From contig NZ_RAHT01000006.1 in the NCBI RefSeq assembly GCF_004798935.1, positions 124,001 to 188,000 on the forward strand: a stretch of 64,000 nucleotides of DNA, given 5' to 3'. The translations under genes were made by a program, and so were the position numbers. How positions within the stretch are numbered: position 1 is the stretch's first letter; each line of letters opens with the position of its first letter. Below, piece after piece: positions 26,348-35,517 of this stretch. Below the pieces are notes generated by a model. The model was not told the DNA's origin. It was given only the letters and a program-made list of their open reading frames with translations, and made no database searches. The DNA is from Ningiella ruwaisensis. Lineage in GTDB: Bacteria > Pseudomonadota > Gammaproteobacteria > Enterobacterales > Alteromonadaceae.

Positions 26348-27661
26348 CTAACTCAATTGACTTGGAATGCTGCTTGTAATTTCTTTCATTTCGGCGATAT
26401 ATTCCGGATCGAAGGTAATTCCCAAACCAACACCTTGAGGCGCGTTTATATAGCCATCTTTTGCTTTGTAGCGTTTATTCGTGCCGCTAAGCACATAGGG
26501 AACTTTGTCTCGGTCACCTTTGTATTCCTGAAAATCTGTCGTATTGGGCAGCGCGGTAACAAAGTGCGCCATATAAAGCTGACCGAGTCCTAAACCTGAT
26601 ATGTGCGGTACACAGGGGAGCCCAGCCAATTGCGCCATTCTTGCCACGCGCATGCTTCGAATAAGCCCACCAAAATAAATCAGGTCGGGTTGAACAAGCG
26701 TTAGAGCACGATTTGCAATGAGCCATTTAAACCGCCACATACTGGTTTCCTGCTCTCCGCCAGCCACCGTAATGGCTAGCTGGTCAGTAACGGCTTTTGT
26801 TTCCTCCAGATAATCGAAGGGGACAGGCTCTTCAAAAAAGCCATAGTCGTGTTCTTCCAGCATCTTTCCCATATACAAGGACATCGGGATATCGTACGAG
26901 CCATTTGCATCAGCATACAGGGTGACGTCGTCTCCAAAATGCTTTCGTACGCCTGGAATAAGCTTTTTATCTCTTGCGGTAGAGGCCTCAGTATAATGCA
27001 TACGCGCACCCAGCTTGTATTTCAGTGCACGCGCACCAGACTCCTCCAATAGTGATTCTAATTTGCGAATGACCCATTCGGCAGAATTTTTACGATCGCC
27101 ATTAGCATGATAAAGCCCTATTTTCTCCCGCTGTTTTTCTCCTATCAACGCCCACAGCGGCAGCTTGGCGATTTTACCCAGTAAATCCAGAATCGCTATT
27201 TCAACCCAGGCAACGCATGACCAAAACGCAAGCCCTTGAAATTTGTAGTTTGGAGAGGTTATATAGACTTCATGCAACAAAGCTTCTAAATCACGCGCGT
27301 CCTTCCCCTCAAAGGTGGGTTTGACTAGCGTCAGAATCATTGGCCAGGCAGAATCAGCTCTGCGTGAATTACATAATGACAGACCTTGCCTTCCTTCTTT
27401 ATCAGTCACCCTGACAATAAACTCATCATCTTTATTCAACAGTTCTAATTTTTCGATAGTCACTGGCGTTTTAAACAAATCGCGTTTTAAAACCGGTTGT
27501 TGAAGGATAGCGTCAAAATCAGCACCGTTTGGCGTTCTGTTATTAGGCTGCAAGTTTTTAGATAGTGAAGAATTGCTTGATGCTAAGATCGTTGTAGAGG
27601 CGCCTAAACAGGCCGTTGCTGCTACACCCGCACTCAACTTAAGCAGGTCACGTCTTTTCAT
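26348..27661 (-). CDS. Tat-exported enolase-superfamily protein, paralogue A
   Basis: 437 residues from the ATG at 27661, preceded by AAAGGG. The signal MKRRDLLKLSAGVAATA is twin-arginine. The body is a mandelate racemase/muconate-lactonising-type enzyme: KxK in ALKYKLGAR (base), metal ligands in YADANGS, FFEEPVP and AGGEQET, and a late His in PHISGLG. These residues suggest a working Mg-dependent dehydratase or racemase acting on a sugar acid. Export is unusual, since related sugar-acid dehydratases are normally cytoplasmic. Co-transcribed with the propeller gene downstream. A perfect TTGGT-N3-ACCAA site lies upstream. Confidence 0.85.
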   Translation of the reverse strand: MKRRDLLKLSAGVAATACLGASTTILASSNSSLSKNLQPNNRTPNGADFDAILQQPVLKRDLFKTPVTIEKLELLNKDDEFIVRVTDKEGRQGLSLCNSRRADSAWPMILTLVKPTFEGKDARDLEALLHEVYITSPNYKFQGLAFWSCVAWVEIAILDLLGKIAKLPLWALIGEKQREKIGLYHANGDRKNSAEWVIRKLESLLEESGARALKYKLGARMHYTEASTARDKKLIPGVRKHFGDDVTLYADANGSYDIPMSLYMGKMLEEHDYGFFEEPVPFDYLEETKAVTDQLAITVAGGEQETSMWRFKWLIANRALTLVQPDLIYFGGLIRSMRVARMAQLAGLPCVPHISGLGLGQLYMAHFVTALPNTTDFQEYKGDRDKVPYVLSGTNKRYKAKDGYINAPQGVGLGITFDPEYIAEMKEITSSIPSQLS

Positions 27662-27696
27662 AAATGTTAACCCTTTGTTGCAAAGGTTAATCATAT

Positions 27697-27709
27697 TTGG
27701 TAAAACCAA
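27697..27709. promoter_or_regulatory. Perfect palindromic candidate operator
   Basis: TTGGTAAAACCAA: exact 5-bp half-sites around three bases, extended by A and T outside. It lies between the divergent enolase-type gene (start 27661) and the DASS transporter (start 27782), so one protein could control both. Confidence 0.6.
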
Positions 27710-27781
27710 TGCAGTCAACCTGTATGACAGATATTTTTATCTGACTACTTTTACTTAATTTAAATTTTGCCTATAAATATT

Positions 27782-29152
27782 ATGCCTCTAAATAAAATCA
27801 TGTTTCTCCTCGGCCCCATCATAGCTATTAGTGTTTATGTATTGCTTTTATCAGCAGGCTTTGGCAATTTTGCCGCCATTGCAGGGGCAGTTACGACTCT
27901 TTGCGCAATTTGGTGGATATTTGAAACCATCCCCATCGCCGCCACTGCGCTGATTCCCATTGCCGTTTTTCCTTTCACAGGTGTGTTAAGCGCAGGACAA
28001 GTCGCCTCAGCATATGGCAGCCCTATTGTATTGTTGATGCTTGCTGGCTTTATGCTTTCCATTGCTATGGAAAAAAGTGGCACTCACCGTCGCTTGGCGC
28101 TGGGCATGCTCAACGCCACCGGCACTCACCATCCCTGGCGCTTGATTTTTGGGTTTGCCCTGGTTTCGGCAAGCTTGAGCATGTGGATTTCAAATACTGC
28201 CACCGCGTTAATGCTTTTGCCTATTGCACTGGCCACCCTTGAAAGCAACCATAATAAACGCCTGGCTATTGCCGTTATGCTCGCCATTGCTTATGGCGCC
28301 AGTGTTGGAGGTTTGGCAACGCCTATCGGTACACCCACTAATTTGGTGTTTATGCAGGTCTATTCGCAAACTACCGGTGCTGATATTAGTTTTACCCAGT
28401 GGATGAGCATTGCCCTGCCCGTTACTTTGCTTATGCTACCGATTATTGTGTTTATTTTAAGCCGTGGCTTAAGCAAAGTTGGTGATTTAAACCTGCCTGA
28501 TATGGGGCAATGGCGCACAGAAGAAAAACGCATGCTCATCGTCTTTGCCTGCGTTGCAGTTGCTTGGATTACCCGCAGCGAGCCTTTTGATGGTTGGAGC
28601 GCATGGTTTGGTCTGCCAGCCAATGACGCTAGTGTCGGGCTCATTGGTGTGCTAGCTATGTTTCTAATTAGTGATGGAAAAGGCGGTAAACTGCTAGATT
28701 GGGAAAATGCAGAGCGTATTCCATGGGGAATTTTAATACTATTTGGCTCTGGTATCAGTATTGCTACGGCGTTTACTGAAACCGGACTAAGCGATGCCAT
28801 CGGTGCGCAACTAGCCGAAGCTGTCAACATGCCATTAATCATTACCATTGCTCTAATTTGCCTTATCGTGACCTTTTTAACCGAAGTCACCAGCAATACC
28901 GCTACCGCTGTGTTGCTTATGCCTATACTTGCCGCCACTGCACTGGCAACCAGTATCGACCCGGCGCTTTTGATGATCCCGGCTGTCTTAAGCTGTAGTT
29001 GCGCATTCATGCTCCCGGTCGCTACTCCGCCTAATGCCGTTGCTTATAGCTCTAGGCTTTTCAGTATTAACCAAATGGCACGAATTGGTATTCTGTTAAA
29101 TCTTATCGGCGTAGTTGTCATCACCAGTGTAATATTTTTACGATTGGGATAA
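27782..29152 (+). CDS. SLC13/DASS-family anion transporter
   Basis: 456 residues with about twelve membrane segments. The two inverted-repeat signatures of the divalent anion:sodium symporter family are present: ISNTATALML with GTPTNLVFM in the first half and TSNTATAVLLMP with ATPPNAVAYS in the second. Members import dicarboxylates, sulfate or sugar-acid-like anions with sodium. The shared operator with the enolase-type gene suggests that it takes up the product or substrate of that enzyme. The ATG at 27782 is preferred over an upstream TTG; its ribosome-binding site is weak. Confidence 0.9.
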   Translation: MPLNKIMFLLGPIIAISVYVLLLSAGFGNFAAIAGAVTTLCAIWWIFETIPIAATALIPIAVFPFTGVLSAGQVASAYGSPIVLLMLAGFMLSIAMEKSGTHRRLALGMLNATGTHHPWRLIFGFALVSASLSMWISNTATALMLLPIALATLESNHNKRLAIAVMLAIAYGASVGGLATPIGTPTNLVFMQVYSQTTGADISFTQWMSIALPVTLLMLPIIVFILSRGLSKVGDLNLPDMGQWRTEEKRMLIVFACVAVAWITRSEPFDGWSAWFGLPANDASVGLIGVLAMFLISDGKGGKLLDWENAERIPWGILILFGSGISIATAFTETGLSDAIGAQLAEAVNMPLIITIALICLIVTFLTEVTSNTATAVLLMPILAATALATSIDPALLMIPAVLSCSCAFMLPVATPPNAVAYSSRLFSINQMARIGILLNLIGVVVITSVIFLRLG

Positions 29153-29216
29153 GCATTTTCTAAAAAACATACGTAAGCAAAATTCGATTATTGTTTTTGC
29201 AAAAACCGGAGTACGT

Positions 29217-30140
29217 ATGTTTAGTTTTAATGTTCAGGAAGAAACGAATCCACAGAGTACCAGTGCACCAGATTTATCAGCTGAATCCATGGTGGAAAAG
29301 GTGATGAACTTAAATGCAGATGACCTAAGTACCTTTTTATACGACTATATAGTTCCATTTTCAATCGACCTGATCATTGCGATAGTTATATTTCTGGTAG
29401 GGCGATTTGTTGTAAAACAGGTTATTAAACTGGTGGGTGCCGCGCTTTCAAAATCCAAATACGATGAAATGTTGGTCGATTTTTTGAAGTCGATTTTAAG
29501 TGCGATCCTAACGCTGATTGTCATTATCGTCGCCTTATCCCAATTAGGGGTCGATACAACATCGCTAGTTGCAATCATCGGTGCAGCAGGCTTGGCAATT
29601 GGGCTTTCTTTGCAGGGCTCGCTTTCAAACTTCGCTGCTGGGGTAATGCTGCTTGTATTTAAACCATTTAAGTCAGGCGATTTTGTTGATGCAGGCGGCT
29701 CAATGGGAGTGGTAGATAACATTGGAATTTTTACCACCTCAATGAGAAGCATTGATAACAAGCGGATCATCATCCCAAACGGGAAAATTTACTCAGACAG
29801 TATTACGAATTTTTCAGCGATGGAAACACGTCGAGTAGATATGAAATTCGGTGTTAGTTACGAAGATGACATTAAAAAAGTCAAACAGGTACTAACCGAC
29901 ATGATTGAAAAAGACGAGCGCGTTCTCTCAGATCCTGCACCTCAAATTGCAGTAGCAGAATTAGGGGAAAGCAGTGTCAATTTTGTGGTAAGACCCTGGG
30001 TGAAAGCCTCTGACTACTGGCCCTTACTTTTTGATTTTACTGAAGCGGTAAAAATAAGATTTGATGAAGAAGGTATATCAATCCCCTACCCTCAAATGGA
30101 TATTCACATGCATAAAACCGAATCGGGTAATACACCTTAA
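29217..30140 (+). CDS. mscS: MscS-type mechanosensitive channel
   Basis: 307 residues, a small-conductance mechanosensitive channel. Three N-terminal membrane helices end in the pore helix GAAGLAIGLSLQGSLSNFAAG, followed by the MscS beta domain (FKSGDFVDAGGSMGVVDNIG; IPNGKIYSDSITNFSA) and an alpha/beta C-terminal domain. It releases solutes on osmotic downshock in the inner membrane. CGGAG stands before the ATG. It is 64 bases after the DASS gene and 36 before the aminopeptidase gene, so transcription could continue through all three. Confidence 0.92.
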   Translation: MFSFNVQEETNPQSTSAPDLSAESMVEKVMNLNADDLSTFLYDYIVPFSIDLIIAIVIFLVGRFVVKQVIKLVGAALSKSKYDEMLVDFLKSILSAILTLIVIIVALSQLGVDTTSLVAIIGAAGLAIGLSLQGSLSNFAAGVMLLVFKPFKSGDFVDAGGSMGVVDNIGIFTTSMRSIDNKRIIIPNGKIYSDSITNFSAMETRRVDMKFGVSYEDDIKKVKQVLTDMIEKDERVLSDPAPQIAVAELGESSVNFVVRPWVKASDYWPLLFDFTEAVKIRFDEEGISIPYPQMDIHMHKTESGNTP

Positions 30141-30176
30141 ACTAAACCCGTTGAGATTAATTTTTTGGAGTTCATC

Positions 30177-31763
30177 ATGTTTTTTACTACCACGATTACC
30201 TGTTTGCAAAAAAGAGCGCAACAGCATTTAAACATGCTTACCGTTTTGACAGCCTTCTTTGTATTGCTTTTATTCGGGTTGCTTTCATTCGGCGCAAAAG
30301 CAACTACCGTAAATTTTACAAATACTGCAAGCGACAATTCCTTTGCCCGTGTTTTGTTTCAATTTAGTGACAAAAACGGAAATGTATCGGCAAATGTTGA
30401 TGGCTCAACAAAAGAGCTGATTGACAAAGCATCAGATATCCATGATTTTTCTGGTGAGTTTCAAAGCTCAATCAGCATTGTTGCGCCAGCAAGCGCAAAC
30501 ACTCAGAAAATTGTTGTTATAGGGCTTGGTGAGGCCAGTGAACTGGGCCGTGCTGAGGCTAATGCGATTGGTGGACAGATTGCACAAATGTTCACCCACG
30601 AAGACGTACAGGCAGTGGATGTAATTTTGGAAGGCCTTACAACCTCGATAGATGATTCGCTTTTAGCTGCCAGCATCGCTCATGGAATAAACTTAGGTTC
30701 TTATCGCTTTACCAAATATCTGCAATCGGCTCCAACGCCAAATAACAATTATCAGATTGTAAGTAATGCATTTCAGGAGGCCTCAGATCAATATCTGAGC
30801 TTTCGCGCCATTGAAAATGGCGTGTTTTTGGCAAGAGATTTAGTCAATCAAAACGCACGGGACATTACTCCTGTGACTTTTATCGAGGCTGCAACAGAAG
30901 CGCTTGAAGGCTTGAATGTTGATATCAAGGTATTTGATAACAAACAAATAGCAGATATGAACATGGGCTTATTGCACGCAGTAGGTCAAGGCAGTCAAAC
31001 AGGCTCTCGCCTAATGATCGTTCACTACAAAGGCGGCAATGACAAAGCTATTGCGCTTGTTGGAAAAGGCATAACCTTTGATACAGGTGGTTACAATATT
31101 AAAACACACGAGAGTATTGCCTTGATGAAAGGCGACATGGCAGGTGCGGCGGCTGTGCTTGGCACGGTAAAGGCCCTAGCTGAACAAAATGCGAAAGTGA
31201 ACGTCATTGCGGCCATGCCATTAGCAGAGAATATGGTGTCTGAAACAGCCTTGGTTCCAGGAGACATTATCACTTCAATGTCTGGAAAATCGGTTGAAAT
31301 AAAAAACACAGATGCCGAGGGCCGTTTGATTATGGCTGATGCCATGTGGCACGTGCAAAAGGAATATGAGCCACAAATCATGATCAATATTGCAACCTTG
31401 ACTGGCTCAAAAATTCGGGCGGTAGGAGACCGTTATGCAGCGTTATTCAGTGACGACGACGAATTGCTACAAGGCCTCCAAAACGCGGGCGAACTCGTTA
31501 ATGAACCTCTTTGGCATTTACCATTAGCGTATGGCGATATGCTCAAAAGCACGCACGCTGACACCTCAAATATCGGTTCTGGTGGGCCTGGTGCGTCAAC
31601 CGCGGCGATGTTTCTTAAACTATTTGTTGAAGAAGATACAAGATGGGCGCATTTGGATATAGCAGGTAGTGAACTAACAACTACCACTAAAAATGAAGTG
31701 CCCGCTGGCGGCGTGGGCTATGGCGTGCGCCTGTTAACTCAATGGTTGACAGAAATTGAATAG
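30177..31763 (+). CDS. Exported M17 leucyl aminopeptidase
   Basis: 528 residues from the ATG at 30177, preceded by TTGGAG at good distance. The N-terminus has a hydrophobic segment (VLTAFFVLLLFGLLSFGAKA) that looks like a signal peptide or anchor, unlike cytoplasmic PepA. The M17 catalytic domain is complete: VGKGITFDTGGYNIK (Lys and Asp metal ligands), MKGDMAGAAAV and the NTDAEGRLIMADAM signature, with a C-terminal GGPGAS. A two-zinc aminopeptidase acting on peptides in the periplasm is expected. Confidence 0.88.
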   Translation: MFFTTTITCLQKRAQQHLNMLTVLTAFFVLLLFGLLSFGAKATTVNFTNTASDNSFARVLFQFSDKNGNVSANVDGSTKELIDKASDIHDFSGEFQSSISIVAPASANTQKIVVIGLGEASELGRAEANAIGGQIAQMFTHEDVQAVDVILEGLTTSIDDSLLAASIAHGINLGSYRFTKYLQSAPTPNNNYQIVSNAFQEASDQYLSFRAIENGVFLARDLVNQNARDITPVTFIEAATEALEGLNVDIKVFDNKQIADMNMGLLHAVGQGSQTGSRLMIVHYKGGNDKAIALVGKGITFDTGGYNIKTHESIALMKGDMAGAAAVLGTVKALAEQNAKVNVIAAMPLAENMVSETALVPGDIITSMSGKSVEIKNTDAEGRLIMADAMWHVQKEYEPQIMINIATLTGSKIRAVGDRYAALFSDDDELLQGLQNAGELVNEPLWHLPLAYGDMLKSTHADTSNIGSGGPGASTAAMFLKLFVEEDTRWAHLDIAGSELTTTTKNEVPAGGVGYGVRLLTQWLTEIE

Positions 31764-31812
31764 TCATTTGGTTTGGATTTGTTTTATTTGTTTCTGTTCA
31801 CCGTCATACGTT

Positions 31813-31884
31813 GGGGGTCCCGAGTCAAGCTCGGGATGACCGTTCTTCATAGCATTGGGGGTCCCGGGTCGAGCTCGGGATAAC
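31813..31884. repeat. Pair of REP-like palindromes
   Basis: Two copies, 44 bases apart, of GGGGGTCCCGRGTCRAGCTC followed by GGGAT. Each contains the TCCCGA / TCGGGA inverted repeat of the tandem array at 39122, in reverse orientation. They lie between the convergent aminopeptidase and enolase-type genes and may end transcription from either side. Confidence 0.7.
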
Positions 31885-31903
31885 GGTTGTTCTTAAAGGT
31901 AAA

Positions 31904-33139
31904 CTACATTGCATCACGACGGACAGCCTTCTCATTAACAATTAAACCAAGACCTGGTTCTTCAGTAACCTGCCCCCAACCGTCTTTCACTTCAATTTTG
32001 TTTTCAAAATATTTCCACAATTCACTTAAGCGACGATTGCCAGGATGTTCCTGAGTGCGATGTGCCCCTTGGCAACTCACAATAAAATGAAAATGCGCAG
32101 CCGTTAACAAAGTGGGTCTTGCGTTATGAACAGAGATAGGTACGTCAAAGGCTTCAGCAAGCGCAGCTACTTTTTTACCTTCAGTGATACCTGCCATTTT
32201 ACTTACGTCCGGATTTAACAGATTTGCTTTTCCTTTTAATATAAGGTCTCTAAACTGCCACTTGGTATATTCATGCTCTCCGCAAGCGATGAACATAGGA
32301 AGTGCCTCTGACACCTTTGCCAGCGATTGATAATGGTATTGTGCAACCGGCTCTTCAAACACCTCTACGTTAAATTCTTCAATTAACATTTTGCCAATTT
32401 GAATGGCGCGAGCGGGAGAATACCCATTGTTGGCATCAATGTATAGGGGCACTTTATCACCAATAACATCACGTACCGCTTTCGTGCAAGCTCTCGCCGG
32501 ATCATCAAAAGGATCCTGATTTTCTTCTCGAATGCCAAGGCGCAACTTAATTGCTTTAAAACCTTCACTCATAAGCTCTTCTGCTTTTTCAGCGCATTCT
32601 TTGGGACTGCGATATTCACCGCGTCCTTTGCTACGGCTAAATGAGCCGTAAAGCGGAAACTTTTCTCTGAACTTTCCGCCAATAAGCTTGTAAACCGGCA
32701 ACCCTAATAATTTACCGCGCAAATCCCATAAGGCACAATCAATTCCAGCCATTGCCTGAGTTGCAGCGCCACCTCGTCCAATTTCATCTACTTCGTGAAA
32801 CTGATTCGCCCACAGTGGCTCTGTATTAAACACATCCTCACCAATCAGAAGCTTGGCAAGGTACTCTTGAACCACGCCTACTACTAACTTGCTGCCGTCG
32901 TGACCACATTCCCCCCAACCTACATTACCAGCATCGTCGGTTATTTTTGCATAAATTGCACGGGGAACGGCAAATGCTTCGACCTTTGCAATTTTGGCCT
33001 GTCCTCTTGCACCCTCAATTGCTTGAGAGGCAAATGTGCCTGACGATGCAAGCAGACCTACCCCAGCAGTAGCGGCCAATGGTAAACTCGCTGCTTTTAA
33101 AAACATGCGGCGTGACATAGTATTATTTGAAGATTGCAT
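31904..33139 (-). CDS. Tat-exported enolase-superfamily protein, paralogue B
   Basis: 411 residues. The twin-arginine signal MSRRMFLKAASLPLAA ends near TFASQA. The enolase-superfamily body shows KLRLG at the position of the KxK base (Arg replaces the second Lys), metal ligands in YIDANNG, VFEEPV and ACGEHEY, and VHNARPT with the late His. It belongs to the same broad group as the protein at 26348 but to a different branch. A sugar-acid dehydratase or epimerase in the periplasm is plausible; substrate unknown. TAAGG precedes the start. It diverges from the second propeller gene, with operator-like sites between them. Confidence 0.83.
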   Translation of the reverse strand: MQSSNNTMSRRMFLKAASLPLAATAGVGLLASSGTFASQAIEGARGQAKIAKVEAFAVPRAIYAKITDDAGNVGWGECGHDGSKLVVGVVQEYLAKLLIGEDVFNTEPLWANQFHEVDEIGRGGAATQAMAGIDCALWDLRGKLLGLPVYKLIGGKFREKFPLYGSFSRSKGRGEYRSPKECAEKAEELMSEGFKAIKLRLGIREENQDPFDDPARACTKAVRDVIGDKVPLYIDANNGYSPARAIQIGKMLIEEFNVEVFEEPVAQYHYQSLAKVSEALPMFIACGEHEYTKWQFRDLILKGKANLLNPDVSKMAGITEGKKVAALAEAFDVPISVHNARPTLLTAAHFHFIVSCQGAHRTQEHPGNRRLSELWKYFENKIEVKDGWGQVTEEPGLGLIVNEKAVRRDAM

Positions 33140-33207
33140 AGTGATTACCTTAGTTTAAGCGAAATGGCGGATGTATTCTCGGATAAAAGTAATGAGAAGC
33201 CTAAAAC

Positions 33208-33262
33208 CTGTATTACCAATATCTTAATTTTAGCTATATATTCGACTAATTGGCTTGACCTT
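33208..33262. promoter_or_regulatory. Two operator-like sites between divergent enolase B and propeller B
   Basis: On the minus strand ATTGGTAATACAG (33208-33220) matches the motif before the GH28 gene. TTGGCTTGACC (33250-33260) matches, inverted, the TTGGTCAAGCCAA before the TonB receptor at 62783. Both fit the loose TTGGY-N3-RCCAA pattern. Confidence 0.45.
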
Positions 33263-33340
33263 TCAAGTGGTCTTTTATAGTGTTGCTAAAAATCAGTAAC
33301 AATTATTGCATTCCATAGAATTTTTTAAGGTAGGTATAAG

Positions 33341-34615
33341 ATGGAAGGTTCTCGACGCAACTTTATGAAAGGCTTAGGAATGAGCAACGGCCCTTTAGCG
33401 CTGACTTCAAGCCAATCACTCGCGCAAGAACATGAGCGAGATGTTGCAGACTCAAAAGAAAAAAGCATTTACGCTCTACAAACAGGAAACAAAATGAAAA
33501 AATTTACCTTAACCGCTTCCACTATCTTAACAGCCTTGGCTCTCGGCGCTTCAGCGTTTCCAAGCTTTGCGGGTGGAAAATTAGCACTTAATCACGTTTG
33601 GTCACGGATGGCTGATCTTAACGGCGAGCTTGGCTCAGTAGAGTCTGCGGAGTTTTCAGCAGATAGTCGATTTATTACAACAGGAACAAAATTCGACTAC
33701 AGCGTGCGAGTCTTTAGCACCATAGATGGTACGCAAGTATGGGAACGCACCTTACCGCAAGAAATTGAGCGTGTTGCATGGACAAAAGATGGTAAACATG
33801 TCGCGTCAGTGAGCGAAGACGGTATGCTCAAAGTCTTTAACTCTCAAACAGGAGAAGACGTTTTTTCTTTTAAGCACACTAACGGCATTGATGGCTTAAG
33901 TGTCTCCCACGATAATCGATATTTAGTGTCAGGCCGTGAGCGTGTGGATGGCATTGGAATGGTGCGAGTGTTTAGTACTAAAGATTGGTCAATAGAAAAA
34001 GAGATAGAGTTCCCTGGCACGGTGAATGAACTTGACTTTAGCAGCGACGATAAATATTTAGCCGCTGTTGGCGATTTTTCAGTGAAAATTTTTAATGTGT
34101 CTGATTTTTCTGTGCATCAGGAGTTCTCAATAGATGAAGACCGTTATTTTGAAGACGAAAAACATATTTTCATTAATACTCGGTTTAGCCCAGATAACAA
34201 AACGCTGGCAGTAGGCGGTACTCAGGGGTACGTGTATTTTTTTGATGTAGAAAGCGGTGAGATGATCCGCAGAATGAATAAATCAGGACAAAAAACTGAA
34301 ACGGTGGAATGGACAAAAGATGGCCGCTTTTTTCTTGTGGCGGGACATGGAAATACCATCGACTTTTTTGACGTTGACCACATCATGAACAAAGAGATAA
34401 AAAACGACTCTATTCCTTACGCTTTGCGCGCTGAGGTTACAGATGCGCTTGAATACATGGATTTTAATGAAACCGGTGTATTACTGACTACTGCTCACCA
34501 AGACGGCACGGTGCAACTATGGACATATATGTCTGACGACCCGCGAATTAATGAGCGTCGCCATAGAGAAGTACGCGCTTATCAAGACAAATCATGGGCG
34601 GCAGATAAAAAATAA
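33341..34615 (+). CDS. Secreted WD40-type beta-propeller, paralogue B, with an upstream Tat-leader relic
   Basis: The frame is 424 codons. Residues 52 onward (ATG at 33494, AGGA upstream) form a complete Sec-secreted propeller: signal MKKFTLTASTILTALALGASA, then ALNHVWSRMADLNGELGS and blades such as RVAWTKDGKHVASVSED and FNETGVLLTTAHQDGTVQLW. It is a close paralogue of the protein at 25153. The first 51 codons, with their own good ribosome-binding site (AAGGTAGG), encode a perfect twin-arginine motif SRRNFMK and a worn signal tail ending SLAQ. I read this leader as the remnant of a deleted Tat-exported protein fused in frame. The functional start is probably 33494. Confidence 0.78.
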   Translation: MEGSRRNFMKGLGMSNGPLALTSSQSLAQEHERDVADSKEKSIYALQTGNKMKKFTLTASTILTALALGASAFPSFAGGKLALNHVWSRMADLNGELGSVESAEFSADSRFITTGTKFDYSVRVFSTIDGTQVWERTLPQEIERVAWTKDGKHVASVSEDGMLKVFNSQTGEDVFSFKHTNGIDGLSVSHDNRYLVSGRERVDGIGMVRVFSTKDWSIEKEIEFPGTVNELDFSSDDKYLAAVGDFSVKIFNVSDFSVHQEFSIDEDRYFEDEKHIFINTRFSPDNKTLAVGGTQGYVYFFDVESGEMIRRMNKSGQKTETVEWTKDGRFFLVAGHGNTIDFFDVDHIMNKEIKNDSIPYALRAEVTDALEYMDFNETGVLLTTAHQDGTVQLWTYMSDDPRINERRHREVRAYQDKSWAADKK

Positions 34616-34685
34616 ATCAGACTGGTAAAAGACTTGGCAAGAACGTGTTGCAGGATGCTGGTGAACTTTTACTCTTTTTGAAAGA

Positions 34686-34731
34686 AAGGATAAAGCCCCT
34701 CTATAAATTAATCGAGTCGGGCTTTATCCTT
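34686..34731. terminator. Bidirectional rho-independent terminator
   Basis: AAGGATAAAGCCC and GGGCTTTATCCTT form a perfect 13-bp stem around a 20-base loop. It lies between the convergent propeller B and PEP-CTERM-like genes and can serve both. Confidence 0.85.
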
Positions 34732-34737
34732 ATAAAC

Positions 34738-35298
34738 TTATTTTGCTGCGAATTTTCTGCTGGCGAATACACCTAGCATTACCATCAACATCATTAGGAA
34801 TGTTGCTGGGCTGTTCACTCTTACGCCTTGAACGACTTCGATAAATGAACCCGCTAAAAAGATTCCGTCTATCCCAGCATCGTCAAAACTGTCACCAATA
34901 GCAACTTCCCACTCACCAGAACCGTCAAAAATGGTTCCCATATCAAGTGATATCAAACCAGAAGCACTGAACACGCCTGATTCATCTGCAAACCCCAAGT
35001 CAGCTTCACACTCTACCCCAAAATCTGCACAACCAAAACCTGCTGTACCAATCTGGAAAAAGGTATTGGTATCAAAATGTACTAACTCTACAATTAGATC
35101 AGAAGCCCATGATGGGTCAAAAGCTTCAAAAATGAAGTTGTAGCTTATTTCCAATACTTCGTCGGTATTCGTGTTAGTTAAGTTTAATACATTGAAACCA
35201 GCGCCATCAGCCTCTTGTCCATCCAGTGAAATAATCACTGCATTTGCCTGAAGGGACAAAAAGAGCAATATCGTCGCAATAAAACTTTGTTTTTTCAT
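34738..35298 (-). CDS. Secreted protein with PEP-CTERM-like sorting tail
   Basis: 186 residues with a Sec signal (MKKQSFIATILLFLSLQANA), a beta-rich acidic middle and a C-terminal tripartite tail: VNSPATFLMMLMVMLGVFASRKFAAK has the short Pro motif, hydrophobic helix and basic end of PEP-CTERM proteins. Such tails are cut by exosortase, not encoded in this window. Three Cys (GCADFGVECE among them) may form disulfides. The role may be in surface or biofilm matrix; the precise function is unknown. It ends at the bidirectional terminator. The gene upstream (tatC) is about 220 bases away. Confidence 0.7.
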   Translation of the reverse strand: MKKQSFIATILLFLSLQANAVIISLDGQEADGAGFNVLNLTNTNTDEVLEISYNFIFEAFDPSWASDLIVELVHFDTNTFFQIGTAGFGCADFGVECEADLGFADESGVFSASGLISLDMGTIFDGSGEWEVAIGDSFDDAGIDGIFLAGSFIEVVQGVRVNSPATFLMMLMVMLGVFASRKFAAK

Positions 35299-35371
35299 AT
35301 TAATTCCATGTTTAGTTGATGATTGTTAAGGATGGTGTAGGTTGCAAATGCCGAAGCGTTTTCTTTATTCG

Positions 35372-35405
35372 ACCGATAAAGTTATTCAACCGATAAAGAT
35401 GAACG
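35372..35405. repeat. 17-bp tandem duplication downstream of tatC
   Basis: ACCGATAAAGTTATTCA followed by ACCGATAAAGATGAACG, sharing the first ten bases. It lies between tatC and the PEP-CTERM-like gene. Confidence 0.5.
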
Positions 35406-35517
35406 CCTGACAAGTAACAACCAAGCTTACAAAATAAGCCGTTAAGAGCTTCGTTACTTAACCGCTTAAAATGATTTTGTGATTGATGGCTTAAAACAGA
35501 ATTTGGGCGGCTCATTT

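Noticed and set aside
28360-29010. 216-residue frame antisense to the DASS transporter
   Set aside because: Low-complexity Ser/Ile/Ala product opposite a clear membrane transporter gene.
31813-31884. Insertion-sequence ends
   Set aside because: The two palindromes are REP-like, not terminal inverted repeats of an element, and no transposase lies between them.
35312-35515. 67-residue frame after tatC
   Set aside because: No ribosome-binding site of its own beyond tatC and no protein-like features; it runs through a 17-bp duplication.
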